DNA of 64,000 bases from Opitutales bacterium (GCA_022824405.1 JAJDZZ010000019.1:1-64000), one strand, 5' to 3'; shown: positions 34,409 through 45,225, counted from the stretch's first letter. Notes: generated by a model not told the origin, from the sequence alone. Numbers and translations: made by a program.

Positions 34409-34699
34409 ATGAGTCAGATCAAACCTCTTGGAAACCGTGTTCTCCTCAAGAGAATTGAGGAGGATGAACAAGTTAAAGGCGGGATCATTATCCCCGACAC
34501 CGCCAAGGAAAAACCACAGGAAGCCGAAGTGGTAACGCTGGGCACCGGGAAAAAGGGTGAGGACGGAAGCGACCACGAATTTTCCGTATCAGTTGGCGAC
34601 CGGGTTCTCACCAGCAAATATGGCGGAACTGAAGTCAAGCTCGGTGATGTCGACTACATCCTCGTAGATGAGGATGACATCCTCGCCATCGTTTCTTAA
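34409..34699 (+). CDS. groES: Co-chaperonin GroES
   Basis: A 96-residue 10-kDa chaperonin, which caps the GroEL cavity. Seen: [39 protein letters not shown] with the mobile-loop KGGIIIPD, and the closing [15 protein letters not shown]. Length is standard. It is followed 29 bp later by groEL on the same strand, the usual operon. No CIRCE element (TTAGCACTC-N9-GAGTGCTAA) lies in the ~260-bp upstream region, so heat control must use another system; inverted repeats at 34177-34227 are candidates. Confidence 0.98.
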   Translation: MSQIKPLGNRVLLKRIEEDEQVKGGIIIPDTAKEKPQEAEVVTLGTGKKGEDGSDHEFSVSVGDRVLTSKYGGTEVKLGDVDYILVDEDDILAIVS

Positions 34700-34710
34700 C
34701 CAAACCTTAA

Positions 34711-36366
<1,656 letters not shown>

Positions 36367-36388
36367 CCCGGTCATCCCCAAAATCTTT

Positions 36389-36421
36389 GAAAAGGCCCTT
36401 TCGTTTGGAAGGGCCTTTTTC
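36389..36421 (+). terminator. Rho-independent terminator of groESL
   Basis: AAAGGCCCTT and AAGGGCCTTT pair around TCGTTTGG, with a T run at the 3' side. It lies 26 bp after the groEL stop. Classic intrinsic terminator geometry. Confidence 0.9.
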
Positions 36422-36521
36422 GGGGAGAAAAACCACAGAGGACACAGAGAGCACAGAGGGGGAGAGAGGGAAAGGAAGAAGGATGAATAATCGTGATCGA
36501 AGGGAATGGCTCCGCTTACGG

Positions 36522-36590
36522 AAAAAGGGTCAAGCCCTGAATCGGTTGACTCCGCAAGCTGCGTCAAGATTGCAAGGCATGAGCCCGACG
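36522..36590. repeat. GGGTCAAGCCCTGAAT palindromic repeat, copy B
   Basis: Nearly identical over about 68 bp to 23713-23782, including the central TTGACTCCGCAAGC. It lies just beyond the 3' end of the minus-strand SDR gene. Upstream at 36431-36510 are the CCACAGAG tag and the GGATGAATAATCGTGATCG tag. Confidence 0.8.
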
Positions 36591-36597
36591 GGCATGC

Positions 36598-37278
36598 CTA
36601 TTGCGGGACGGACAAGGATCGGCCGTTGTGTTGGGGGGTGAGCGATAACAGGTAGGGAACGGCCCGTTTTGCCCACGCCTCGGCATCGGGATAATGGGAT
36701 GCCTGGGAACCGAAGCAACTGCGCAGCATATCCGTATCGATAATGCCCGGATTCAAAGGAACACAGGCCATCCCGGTCGGCAGTTCCTGAGCCATGGACT
36801 TACTCAGGCCTTCCATGGCCCACTTGGAAGCGCAGTAGGGCGCCACGTGGGGAGAGGTGCCGCGTCCCCAGCCCGAGCTGAGATTGACAATTATTCCCGA
36901 CTGTCCTTGCACCATGGCCGGAACGAAGGCTCTGATACAGTGAAAGACCCCTTGGATATTGGTTTCGAATAGCTGTTTTACCGCCTCTACTTCCAATTCC
37001 CAAAGGGGGAGATTCGAATTTATGACGGCCGCGTTGTTAATCAAGAGATCGGGCGGGCCGAACTGGCTTATGACGTCTCCAGCCCAATCCCCGACCTCGC
37101 GAAAGTCGGTCACGTCCACCCGGTCGAATATGTGCTCGGGGAATTGTCGGGCCAGTTTCATCAGGTCCCGCTCGGAGCGACCGCAGCCGAACACCTGATT
37201 CCCGCGTTTTATAAAACCTTCCGCCAGGGCCCGGCCGAGCCCCCGCGTCACCCCTGTCACCACGATTTTTTTACTCAT
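36598..37278 (-). CDS. SDR-family oxidoreductase
   Basis: A 226-residue classical short-chain dehydrogenase. Seen: the cofactor motif TGVTRGLG near 8-15, RSER after the second strand suggesting NADP(H), LLINNAAV, the catalytic Ser in NLSSGWG, and YCASKWA with the Tyr-Lys pair. The substrate is unknown. It is alone on its strand. The gene ends within about 8 bp of the palindromic repeat 36522-36590, and the very end (GRSLSVPQ) may be affected by it. Confidence 0.9.
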   Translation of the reverse strand: MSKKIVVTGVTRGLGRALAEGFIKRGNQVFGCGRSERDLMKLARQFPEHIFDRVDVTDFREVGDWAGDVISQFGPPDLLINNAAVINSNLPLWELEVEAVKQLFETNIQGVFHCIRAFVPAMVQGQSGIIVNLSSGWGRGTSPHVAPYCASKWAMEGLSKSMAQELPTGMACVPLNPGIIDTDMLRSCFGSQASHYPDAEAWAKRAVPYLLSLTPQHNGRSLSVPQ

Positions 37279-37390
37279 GAGTCGGAGTTTAGGGATAGCT
37301 CTGCGGCATGGATAGTTTAAACCGGCTGGAAGTGGAATTTAGGCAGTTGGGCCTTGTGCAGAATGCGGTTTTCCCATGGTTTTTAGGGCG

Positions 37391-38176
37391 ATGGAAATCT
37401 TTTTTTTGGGTACGGGAACTTCCCAAGGCGTTCCCATGATCGGCTGTGATTGTGAAGTTTGCCGTAGCCCGAATCCCAAAAACAAACGGGGCCGCACCTC
37501 CATTCACGTCAAGGCCGGCGGCTATGGCGTGCAGGTGGACGCGGCGCCTGAATTCCGCCTGCAATGCATTGAAAACGGCATCGATCGCATCGACTGGGTC
37601 GTCCTTACCCATGGGCATGCCGACCACATTGCGGGAATGGATGACATGCGGAGATTTGTCGATTTTCGCCATGGAGAAGCGCTGCCCGTATATGGTTCTC
37701 GTCCCACTTTGGAACGAATGAGGCAAATGTTCCCCTATGCGGTGCGGGACCGCCCCGAATTTCCCGGTTATCCCGCTTTTGTGCCCCGTGCGGTGAGTCC
37801 TCCGCAAACCTTGGAGTTTCCCTGGGGGACCCTCGACACCACTAATTTGCCCCATGGACGGTTCGAAGTCCTGGGACTTGTTTTTACGGAAAGGGAAAGC
37901 GGCAAAAAATTAACTTACTACACGGATTGCAAAACGGTCGAAGCGCCGCAACGCGCTTTGGCGGCGGGGTCCGATATCGTCGTGTTGGATGGGTTGCGCG
38001 ACCGACCTCACCCCACTCATATGACCATTGGCGAAGCCGTTGAGGTGGCTGTCTCGATCGGCGCTCCCCAGACCTATCTCATACATATGGCCCATCGGGT
38101 GGAACACGAACGGGTCGATCGAGGACTCCCCCCCGGGGTCAATCTCGCCTATGACGGGCTGCGCCTGGTCCTTTGA
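37391..38176 (+). CDS. PhnP-like MBL-fold phosphodiesterase
   Basis: A 261-residue metallo-beta-lactamase-fold protein; I start at the ATG encoding MEIFFLGTGTSQGVP (37391) rather than five codons earlier, because family members begin there. Seen: a CDCEVC zinc-type motif near 20-25, LTHGHADHIAGMDDMR with the main metal ligands, TNLPHG, YYTDCKT and a late IHMAHRVEH. This is the RNase Z/PhnP subgroup; PhnP hydrolyses cyclic phosphodiesters in phosphonate breakdown. No phn genes are nearby, so the substrate is uncertain. Confidence 0.9.
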   Translation: MEIFFLGTGTSQGVPMIGCDCEVCRSPNPKNKRGRTSIHVKAGGYGVQVDAAPEFRLQCIENGIDRIDWVVLTHGHADHIAGMDDMRRFVDFRHGEALPVYGSRPTLERMRQMFPYAVRDRPEFPGYPAFVPRAVSPPQTLEFPWGTLDTTNLPHGRFEVLGLVFTERESGKKLTYYTDCKTVEAPQRALAAGSDIVVLDGLRDRPHPTHMTIGEAVEVAVSIGAPQTYLIHMAHRVEHERVDRGLPPGVNLAYDGLRLVL

Positions 38177-38186
38177 GAAATGCGGA

Positions 38187-39986
38187 TTAATGAAACGGCC
38201 AGATCATTGGTATGAGGACAATGCTGCCGCTGAAATAGGTCAGGTTCAGAGGCAGGCCGAATCTCAGGAAATCGCTGAAGCGGTAGCCGCCCACCCCGTA
38301 GACGAACGTGTTGGTCTGGTAACCGATGGGAGTGGAGAAGCTGGCCGAGGAGGCGATGGCGGTTACGATGAGGAAGGGCCGGGGATCGACCCCAACGGTG
38401 GCGGCAATGCTGATTGACACCGGGGCCAGGAGAGCTGCTGTGGCGTTGTTGGACAATATTTCGGTCATGAACGAACACATCAGGTACATGACCGCCAACA
38501 TGACGTAGGGCTGCCACTCCGGGGAAACCAGGTGGCTTACCATCGCCACGGCCTTGTCGGCCAAAAGGGTCGAAGCTCCGGTTTCCTGCATGGCCAAGCC
38601 CAGAGCCAACATGCCGTAGATAAGAAAGATAATGTTCCATCCCACGGCAGAAAATGCTTCCTCGGATTTGATGCAACGGGTGACCAGAAGCACCGCCACC
38701 CCCATGATGGCGGATGCCACAATGGGGAAGCTGGTGAAGGTAGTCGTCCCCACGATTCCCAGGATAACGGCGACCACAATGGGTATTTTCCGTCGACGAC
38801 TTCTGGAGGTCACGTGGGGCTGGTCCAATAAAATGATATCTTCGGATTTGCGCAATTCCCCGATGGCCTGATCGGTGCCCATCATCAACAGGGTATCTCC
38901 GAATTCGAGGGGCAGGGTAGCCAATTTATCCCGCACGTTTCTCCCCCGGCGGTGCATGGCCAGGATTATCATGCGAAATCTCTGGCGAAAATCGATTTCC
39001 GCCACGGTTTTTCCGGCGATGGAGGAACTGGGGCCGATGAAACCTTCCACGATTGAACCCTCGGAGGCGGCGATTTGTTCGAGGCCCTCCCCGATTTCGC
39101 CGAGAAAATTGACCCCTTCCAGGGAGCGGGCCTCCACGATACCGTGGGGTTTGCAAGCCAACACGAGCCGGTCCCCCGCTTCGAGGACGATCTCGTTGAG
39201 TTTTTCGACAAGCGTCCTTCCCTGGCGCACAATTTCGAGAACGCGCACCCCGGGCGCTCTCAGGATTCCGGAATCCAGCACCCCCTTTCCTACCAGGGGC
39301 GAGTGCTGATGGATGAAAGCCTCGGTGATAAATTCCTTGCGCTCTTCCGGGGAGAGGATTTGGGTGAGGGTCTCCCGCACGGGGAGCCGTCTCTTGGAAA
39401 AAACCAGCAGGTAAATGGTTCCGAGGACCATCAAGGGCAGGCCCGCCATACCCAATTCGAACATGGCCAGAGGCGGTTGTTCATAGGTTTCGGCGATTCC
39501 GCTGATGATAATGTTGGTGCTGGTGCCGATCAAGGTGCAGGTTCCCCCGAAAATCGAGGCGTAGGAAAGCGGGATGAGAAGTTTTGATGCCGGAATATCC
39601 ATCTTTCGAGCCAGACTGAGAAGCACGGGCATGAAGATGACGACTACCGGGGTGTTATTGACAAAGGCTGAAAGAAAGGCCACGAACAGAATGATGATCA
39701 GCAGCAACGGGATATATCCCGCTTTGGCCAGACGGTCGAAATAGCCGCTTATCATTTCGATCGCTCCGCATTTTTCCAGACCGGCGCTGACGATAAACAT
39801 GGCGCCCACGGTAACCGGAGCGGGATTGGACAATACGGAGAGGGCTCCTTCCACCTGCAGCAACCCCAGAACCGGAAGCAGGGCAAAAACGGAAATGGCG
39901 GTGACTTCAACCGGTACCTTTTCCCAAATGAAACTGGCCAGGGCCAGTCCCAGAATGCCGAAAACCATTGCTATCTCCAGGGTCAT
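38187..39986 (-). CDS. SLC13/DASS-type permease with two RCK_C domains
   Basis: A 599-residue inner-membrane transporter. N- and C-terminal halves each carry about five to six membrane segments, with VNNTPVVVIFMPV and SNNATAALLAPVSISIA as the paired transport motifs of the ArsB/NhaD/CitT superfamily. Between them (about residues 205-380) lie two TrkA-C/RCK_C-type domains: SPLVGKGVLDSGI...VLACKP and SSIAGKTVAEIDF...LLMMGT. Such SLC13 proteins move sulfate, dicarboxylates or similar anions with Na+; the substrate is not deducible. It is monocistronic and converges with the PhnP-like gene, with only 10 bp between stops. Confidence 0.92.
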   Translation of the reverse strand: MTLEIAMVFGILGLALASFIWEKVPVEVTAISVFALLPVLGLLQVEGALSVLSNPAPVTVGAMFIVSAGLEKCGAIEMISGYFDRLAKAGYIPLLLIIILFVAFLSAFVNNTPVVVIFMPVLLSLARKMDIPASKLLIPLSYASIFGGTCTLIGTSTNIIISGIAETYEQPPLAMFELGMAGLPLMVLGTIYLLVFSKRRLPVRETLTQILSPEERKEFITEAFIHQHSPLVGKGVLDSGILRAPGVRVLEIVRQGRTLVEKLNEIVLEAGDRLVLACKPHGIVEARSLEGVNFLGEIGEGLEQIAASEGSIVEGFIGPSSSIAGKTVAEIDFRQRFRMIILAMHRRGRNVRDKLATLPLEFGDTLLMMGTDQAIGELRKSEDIILLDQPHVTSRSRRRKIPIVVAVILGIVGTTTFTSFPIVASAIMGVAVLLVTRCIKSEEAFSAVGWNIIFLIYGMLALGLAMQETGASTLLADKAVAMVSHLVSPEWQPYVMLAVMYLMCSFMTEILSNNATAALLAPVSISIAATVGVDPRPFLIVTAIASSASFSTPIGYQTNTFVYGVGGYRFSDFLRFGLPLNLTYFSGSIVLIPMIWPFH

Positions 39987-40011
39987 GGGGGGCTAGATTG
40001 CAGAGTGTCGG

Positions 40012-40944
40012 TCAAAAAATCCAGCGATCAATTACCAGAATAACAAAGAGCATGGGCAAGTGAACGATGGAGGCGTTAAACAGTTTTCGGGCCGGTTTGT
40101 CCTTGTCCCTGGCTCTGAAGAATTGCCAGGCCCTCCATCCCATGAATGCGGACACCAGGGAGGATCCGATGGCGTATATCCAGCCGGTTAAGGCGAGAAC
40201 AACGGGTAGCGCCGTAATGACGATGAGTAAGAGGGTGTAGAGTAGGGCGCTCCAACCGATTTTTTTCGCCCCTCCTGTTTCCAAGGCCAGGACGCGAAAC
40301 CCGCCCCTGCGGTAATCCTTCCGGTAGATCCAGGAGATTGCCATGAAGTGAGGCATTTGCCAGGTGAATAACACCCCGAATATAATCCACCCCAGGGCCG
40401 AAACCGAACCCTCTGCCGCCATCCAACCCATCAAGGGCGGTATGGCTCCCGGTAGCGCCCCGATTTCCGTGGCCAATGGAGTAACTTTTTTTAGCGGAGT
40501 GTAGAGGGTTATGTAGATGAGGATGGTGGCCAGGGCCAACAGGCCGACAACGGGGCGTGTTCCCAAACAAAGTACGGCCACACCCCCGGTGGAAAAAATC
40601 AGGCCCATCCAGAAGGCCGCAGGCATGCCGATCGCGCCCCGGGGCAGGGGCCGGTTCCGGGTGCGCGTCATCAGGTTGTCTTCGTCCCGTTCCCACCACT
40701 GATTCAGGATGGCGGAACCGGCGGCCGTTAAAGTTGTGCCCGCCACCAGACTCAGAAAAACGGCAATGTCCTGGGGGGGACGGGCCGCAAAATATCCCAA
40801 CAGGGCAGTGACGATCGCCATCAAGCTCAGCTTGGGCTTGGTCAGTTCCACGTATTCCATCCAGCGCGACTTTGCCGTCCCCGATTCGGATACCAGGGGT
40901 GACGATGGTTTGATGTGCATGGAATTGGTTTCTGCCTGGCTCAT
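40012..40944 (-). CDS. ctaB: Protoheme IX farnesyltransferase (heme O synthase)
   Basis: A 310-residue UbiA-family membrane enzyme that adds farnesyl to heme b, making heme O. I start at the ATG of MSQAETNS (40944): the frame stays open for another ~960 bp, but that part is only the shadow of ctaA. Seen: ELTKPKLSLMAIVTALLGY, the prenyl-diphosphate motif NQWWERDEDNLMTRTRNRPLP, ATEIGALPGAIPPLMGW, and FTWQMPHFMAISWIYRKDY. It overlaps the ctaA stop as ATGA, so the two are coupled for heme A synthesis and therefore for a heme-copper oxidase encoded elsewhere. Confidence 0.96.
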   Translation of the reverse strand: MSQAETNSMHIKPSSPLVSESGTAKSRWMEYVELTKPKLSLMAIVTALLGYFAARPPQDIAVFLSLVAGTTLTAAGSAILNQWWERDEDNLMTRTRNRPLPRGAIGMPAAFWMGLIFSTGGVAVLCLGTRPVVGLLALATILIYITLYTPLKKVTPLATEIGALPGAIPPLMGWMAAEGSVSALGWIIFGVLFTWQMPHFMAISWIYRKDYRRGGFRVLALETGGAKKIGWSALLYTLLLIVITALPVVLALTGWIYAIGSSLVSAFMGWRAWQFFRARDKDKPARKLFNASIVHLPMLFVILVIDRWIF

Positions 40945-41945
40945 GTGGATGGTTTTTCCGAAGAAGCTTCCCCGAAACCCAGCCCGGCGGGAGGCCGAAG
41001 GGCCGCTTTTGCTCGAACCGGTTGCGAGGGTTGAAACTGAAAGAATGTGATGATCCATGAGGTAGCCAGAAAAAATGCCCCGATCAGGACGTGGGCGGTG
41101 GTGACGAAGGGATTTCGGACGGTCCAGATAATGTAGGCTCCAAGGACAATCTGGCAGGACAGAAGAGCCAGGCCGACCCCTCCCAGAAGGCGGATCCGTT
41201 TGTCCAATTTCCTTTGCAGGATCAATGGAATGGCCCAAACCAGATAAACGGCAAAAATGATAAGGGCCATGAACCGGTGGGCAAAGTGAAGGGCGACCCC
41301 GAAATTCCAATTCATGGGAAAAATGCCGCCCTCCGGGGTGAGGGGAAAGGTGGGAATGGCCAGACCGGCTCCGAGATGGCGCATGACGGCTCCGATAATG
41401 AGCTGAATAAAAATCAGACCGCAAACGATGAGACCCCCCGCTTTGAGCCTGTGGTTTGCCTGGGACGGGAACCCGTGCCCTTCCCTGAACCACCAGGAGG
41501 ATTGAGCAGCGGCGATGGAAGCGACCAGGCAAACAAAGGTTTGGGCCAGGCATCCGTGGACTATGGCGAATTGCAGGTTGTTCAACAAGATGCGCATGCC
41601 TCCAACCAAGCCCTGCAGCAGAACCAGGGCGAGAGCCGCGAGGGCAAGGTGACGCACCCAAGCCCTGTTTTCCCTGAGCCAGATCCACACGGTAAGAACC
41701 AGGGTCAGGAGTCCAATCAGGGCGCCGAGCAGCCGGTGACTGTGTTCGGCCAGCATGGCTCGGTCTTTCAGCCAACCTTCGGGGTTCAGGGAACCATGGG
41801 ACAGCGGCCAATCCGGAAACACCATTCCGGCCCCGATCGAGGTGGTAAACCCTCCGGCAAATAGCAGAAAGGTCATGACAAAGAGCACTACCAGGCTGAA
41901 CCATGCCAGCTTGGGCTTGTAGTGGTCTGTTCTCCTCCTGTTCAA
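40941..41945 (-). CDS. ctaA: Heme A synthase (COX15/CtaA)
   Basis: A 334-residue membrane protein with eight hydrophobic segments in two halves. It oxidises the C8 methyl of heme O to give heme A. Seen: GFTTSIGAGMVFPDWPLSHG, the heme-ligand motifs EHSHRLLGALIG and IVHGCLAQTF in the first half, RHLGAGLAIPTFP, ALHFAHRFMAL and TAHVLIGA in the second. All four expected His positions seem present. It is directly followed by ctaB (4-bp overlap). The presence of ctaAB implies an aa3-type oxidase and aerobic respiration. Confidence 0.95.
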   Translation of the reverse strand: MNRRRTDHYKPKLAWFSLVVLFVMTFLLFAGGFTTSIGAGMVFPDWPLSHGSLNPEGWLKDRAMLAEHSHRLLGALIGLLTLVLTVWIWLRENRAWVRHLALAALALVLLQGLVGGMRILLNNLQFAIVHGCLAQTFVCLVASIAAAQSSWWFREGHGFPSQANHRLKAGGLIVCGLIFIQLIIGAVMRHLGAGLAIPTFPLTPEGGIFPMNWNFGVALHFAHRFMALIIFAVYLVWAIPLILQRKLDKRIRLLGGVGLALLSCQIVLGAYIIWTVRNPFVTTAHVLIGAFFLATSWIITFFQFQPSQPVRAKAALRPPAGLGFGEASSEKPST

Positions 41946-42020
41946 AGCGGGGTCTGGGACTGGAAATTTTGGCTAAACAGATAGGCGTTGCCCAAAAGGG
42001 GTCAAATGTTGATTTTTTTT

Positions 42021-42058
42021 GCGGGGTTGGAAAAATCCGAATTTGGATTCTTCCCCGC
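42021..42058 (+). promoter_or_regulatory. Hairpin just upstream of aroK
   Basis: GCGGGG and CCCCGC form the outer stem and AATCC/GGATT the inner one around GAATTT. The structure ends 10 bases before the chosen aroK ATG at 42069 and could mask its ribosome-binding region. If translation begins at 41988 instead, it would be inside the coding region. Confidence 0.5.
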
Positions 42059-42068
42059 TAATTTTCTC

Positions 42069-42614
42069 ATGACTTCCTCGCCACGGACCAATATATACCT
42101 GGTCGGTTTTATGGGAACCGGAAAGTCCGTTCTGGGGCGGCTCCTGGCCACGGAACTGGGGTATTCCTTTGTCGACAGCGATGAACAGATCGAGGAGAGC
42201 GCCGGTTTGACCATCCCTCATATATTCCAATCCAAGGGGGAAAAGGCCTTTCGGGACCTGGAGCGCCGTTTCGTGGAATCGGGTCACCCCGGAGAGGGGT
42301 GCGTGGTCTCATGCGGAGGCGGGATGATTCTGCAGCCGGGTATTCTTGAGTCTTTGCAAAAAAAGGGAATGGTGATAACCTTATTTGCCTCGCCCGAAAC
42401 GATTTATGAGCGAACCCGTGGCAACGAGAACCGGCCCTTGCTCGACGTGGAGGACCCTCTGGTCCGCATTCGCGAACTCCTGGAGGAACGTTTGCCGGTT
42501 TACCGGAAGGCTGGTATTGGTGTGCTGACGGACGGGCGAACCCCAATGGAAATCGTCCAGCACATCGAGCGGATATACCGGCGCGAGAGGCCGGGCCAGA
42601 GCCCGCATGATTAG
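42069..42614 (+). CDS. aroK: Shikimate kinase
   Basis: About 181 residues from the ATG at 42069, the normal length (about 170-190). The frame extends 27 codons upstream to 41988, but relatives begin as here. It phosphorylates shikimate for aromatic amino-acid synthesis. Seen: Walker A LVGFMGTGKS near 11-20, the shikimate-binding DSDEQIEE, FRDLERR, the CGGGM loop, and the lid Arg in RGNENRPLLD. No other aro gene is adjacent. It is divergent from ctaA with 123 bp between starts. Confidence 0.93.
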   Translation: MTSSPRTNIYLVGFMGTGKSVLGRLLATELGYSFVDSDEQIEESAGLTIPHIFQSKGEKAFRDLERRFVESGHPGEGCVVSCGGGMILQPGILESLQKKGMVITLFASPETIYERTRGNENRPLLDVEDPLVRIRELLEERLPVYRKAGIGVLTDGRTPMEIVQHIERIYRRERPGQSPHD

Positions 42615-42636
42615 GCCGTAAAGCCTTTGATCCGGA

Positions 42637-43071
42637 TCATCCCGCATGACCTCCCGGTCCGGGGATGCCATTGCGGAGGGCCGCCTTCATGGCGTTTAGA
42701 AACCGTCGGGGAGGGCGGATGGGTTTGGTCGATTTGTCGATAAATGCGTGCGCGGATGATCCGGTGGCCAAAAGGGTATCCCCGCGACGCACCTCGTATT
42801 CGATGCGAAAGCGGACCCCGGGCTGTTCCTTGACCAGGCAGGTGACAGTGAGACGATCGTCAAAAAAGGCTGGGCGGCGATACCTCACTTTCACCTCGAG
42901 GACCGGTATGAAATAGCCCGATGCTTCGAGTTCGCGATAAGCCAGTCCGATCCGGTCGAGCATTTCGATACGCGCCGCTTCAAACCAGGTCACGTAATTG
43001 GCGTGGTGGGCAAATCCCATGGCATCGGTTTCGCTGTAACGCACCCGAATCCTGCTTTCGGTGCGGATCAT
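42637..43071 (-). CDS. YbgC/FadM-type acyl-CoA thioesterase
   Basis: A 144-residue hotdog-fold 4HBT thioesterase starting at MIRTESRI (ATG at 43071); the frame extension upstream overlaps the glycosyltransferase and is rejected. Seen: RVRYSETDAMGFAHHANYVTWFEAAR with catalytic Asp16, and SGYFIPVLEVKVRYRRPAFFDD. YbgC-class enzymes release acyl groups from CoA or ACP. It lies just downstream of a GT4 gene on the same strand and next to the ACP/KS cluster, so it could off-load acyl chains made by that cluster. It converges with aroK. Confidence 0.9.
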   Translation of the reverse strand: MIRTESRIRVRYSETDAMGFAHHANYVTWFEAARIEMLDRIGLAYRELEASGYFIPVLEVKVRYRRPAFFDDRLTVTCLVKEQPGVRFRIEYEVRRGDTLLATGSSAHAFIDKSTKPIRPPRRFLNAMKAALRNGIPGPGGHAG

Positions 43072-43099
43072 GTTCCTGATCGGGAAAATATTTGGGAGG

Positions 43100-44290
43100 T
43101 CATGTTTCCATGGCCGCGTCCCTCGGGCCGAACAATCGATCGACCGAAGCGACCCAACTATTTCGGTTAACCCACTTCCGCCCGGTTTCTCCCAATTGCC
43201 GCCGCAACCGGCGGTCGGAAATAAGGGTGGAAAAGGCATCGGCCAGGGCCTTCCGGTCGCCGGGTTCCACCAACAGGCCCGTCTGCTTATCTGCGACCGC
43301 ATCGGAGACGCCTCCGACCCGATGCGCGACTATGGGTAACCCGTGAGCCGACGCTTCCAGGTAGACCAAGCCAAATCCTTCCACGCTCTTTTTGTAGTTT
43401 ATGCTGGTCAGGGCGAAAATGTCGGCCCTCTCATAAACCCACCGGAGTCCATCCTCGTCCAATGGACCCCACAATTTGACCGGAAAATCGCACTTCTCGG
43501 CCAGCCGTTGCACTTCTCGCTCAAACGGATTGTGCCGGCTCTCCCCGACGATCCAGAACTCCACCATCGCTTTCTCGCCCGGAGTAAGGAGATTCAGCGC
43601 CTGCAATATATTGTCCTGGCCTTTGCGCGGGTGAAGGCGGCCGACCGTAAGGATGACCACCTTGCCAGGGTCGACGGCTTTGCGGCGGTCGATTCCGACG
43701 AATGCCGAGGGCAGTGCGTTGGGGGTTAGCACCGTCTTGGTCTCGGCTTCCGGAAACCGGGAAATGAGCAAGCGGTGGGTAAAGGTGGATACGACCCCGA
43801 TGCGTTCCGCCTTCCCGATCAACTTTTTCAACAGCAGCCGATGGTGCAGTCTTCCGTGATATTTCAATATTTCCGAACCGTGAAAGGTGAGATAGAGCTT
43901 TCCGGGTAGGAAGGCTTTAATGAATTGCAGGTAGAGCAGGGCGGAAATCGGACCGGGTTCGGGCAGGTAAACGGTGGATTGGCGCAGGTGCTTTCGTTTG
44001 GAAATGATTTCCTTGGAGAGGGTAAAGAGACAGGACAGATTCTGAGTTCCTTTCATACCCAGCCTGTGGACCGTAAACGGCCACGGTTTATCGGAATCAT
44101 TCCCTCGGCCCCTGGGAGCCCATACTTCTACTTGAAATCCCGACTCGCTACTGGCCAGGGCCATTTCCTCGGTAAAAGTGGCGATCCCTCCCTTCCGGGG
44201 ATGAAACTCGTGGGTTAATATCAGAAGGGGAAGCCTGCCATTACCGTTATCCTGAGGGTAGCGCGGATGCATACTTTCCCAAATTAGCAT
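43100..44290 (-). CDS. GT4-family glycosyltransferase
   Basis: A 396-residue GT-B retaining glycosyltransferase. The N-terminal acceptor domain begins after LLILTHEFHPRKGGIATFTEEMA, a typical GT4 start. The donor domain shows VILTVGRLHPRKGQDNILQAL and the EX7E-like motif KSVEGFGLVYLEASAHGLPIVAHRVGG with both Glu. The donor sugar is unknown. It is transcribed away from the ACP-FabZ gene (40-bp divergent gap between starts) and probably shares control with it. It seems to be part of the same glycolipid-like cluster. Confidence 0.93.
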   Translation of the reverse strand: MLIWESMHPRYPQDNGNGRLPLLILTHEFHPRKGGIATFTEEMALASSESGFQVEVWAPRGRGNDSDKPWPFTVHRLGMKGTQNLSCLFTLSKEIISKRKHLRQSTVYLPEPGPISALLYLQFIKAFLPGKLYLTFHGSEILKYHGRLHHRLLLKKLIGKAERIGVVSTFTHRLLISRFPEAETKTVLTPNALPSAFVGIDRRKAVDPGKVVILTVGRLHPRKGQDNILQALNLLTPGEKAMVEFWIVGESRHNPFEREVQRLAEKCDFPVKLWGPLDEDGLRWVYERADIFALTSINYKKSVEGFGLVYLEASAHGLPIVAHRVGGVSDAVADKQTGLLVEPGDRKALADAFSTLISDRRLRRQLGETGRKWVNRNSWVASVDRLFGPRDAAMET

Positions 44291-44330
44291 TTACATTTTC
44301 CATGAAGCTAAAATAGTTGGCTGTTTACAA

Positions 44331-45203
44331 ATGAATTCTGGGATAGAAATAGACACTGTTGCCGTTAACCCGCTTTCCTCGGAGGAGCGGGCCGATCTTG
44401 AAGAAAGTTTAAAGCGATGCAGTGAAGAAACCCGAAACGCCGTGTTCGAATTTCGGGAAACGGGTCGGGTCAGCCTTCTCCCCGGGATTGTTATTGGGTT
44501 GATCGAGCGATTTTTAGAGCCTGAGGTCCGTCCTAAATTACGAAGTTCGGACGACTCCATTCGTTTGGTCGACGATTTGAGGATAGATTCCCTCACCATG
44601 ATGGAGATCGTTGTCCTGGTGGAAGAGGCCCTGGACATATCGATCGATAACCAGGAGTTGCGCGACTTGCGGACTTTGGACGATGTCAGTTGTTTTATCG
44701 ATGCCAAGACGAAGGGGCTTCCCCTTCCCCAACGGGGGCGGCTATTCGGGATTGAAGCCATAGGCGCTGCCGTGCCCCACCGTCCTCCCTTCCTCTTCCT
44801 GAACGAAGCGAGGGTGGAGAATGACACCGCCGTCGGCGCTTACACCATTACCGGGGAAGAAGATTTCCTTGGCGGCCACTTTCCCGGTAATCCGATTATG
44901 CCGGCCAGCATCATGCTGGAGGCTCTCGGTCAGTTGGCCGTATTTCATTTGGTGACGACCCAGAAGAACGGGATGGGCTCGGTAGTCGATTCCAGCAAGG
45001 TTTTATTTACCTCGGTTGAGGCGGTCCGCTGCCAACGGATATGCCTTCCGGGTGAGACCTTGACCCTCCGTGTCAAACTCAAGCATATCCGCCATCCTTT
45101 GGCCATGTTCGAGGGCAAGATAACGGTCAATGGAGAGAGCGCAGCCTGGGCCGAGGAAATCTGCCTGACTTTCGATTGGGTGGGTGTTGCGGGCGCTCGC
45201 TGA
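44331..45203 (+). CDS. Acyl carrier protein fused to FabZ-like dehydratase
   Basis: A 290-residue two-domain protein. Residues about 45-128 are an ACP; the phosphopantetheine Ser is Ser87 in DDLRIDSLTMMEIV. Residues about 138-285 are a hotdog 3-hydroxyacyl-ACP dehydratase with HRPPFLFLNE, and GHFPGNPIMPASIMLEALGQ holding the expected His183 and Glu197 exactly 14 apart, as in FabZ. It should carry and dehydrate its own acyl chain. It is the first gene of the plus-strand cluster and is followed by a ketosynthase and a reductase-like SDR, giving the core of a dedicated acyl elongation system. The fusion is uncommon. Confidence 0.92.
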   Translation: MNSGIEIDTVAVNPLSSEERADLEESLKRCSEETRNAVFEFRETGRVSLLPGIVIGLIERFLEPEVRPKLRSSDDSIRLVDDLRIDSLTMMEIVVLVEEALDISIDNQELRDLRTLDDVSCFIDAKTKGLPLPQRGRLFGIEAIGAAVPHRPPFLFLNEARVENDTAVGAYTITGEEDFLGGHFPGNPIMPASIMLEALGQLAVFHLVTTQKNGMGSVVDSSKVLFTSVEAVRCQRICLPGETLTLRVKLKHIRHPLAMFEGKITVNGESAAWAEEICLTFDWVGVAGAR

Positions 45204-45225
45204 TTTGGGAAAGGTCTAACAATTT

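Noticed and set aside
40945-41904. N-terminal extension of ctaB in the same frame, as if a 630-residue protein
   Set aside because: The extra 320 residues are the out-of-frame shadow of ctaA; CtaB motifs begin only after the ATG at 40944, which overlaps the ctaA stop.
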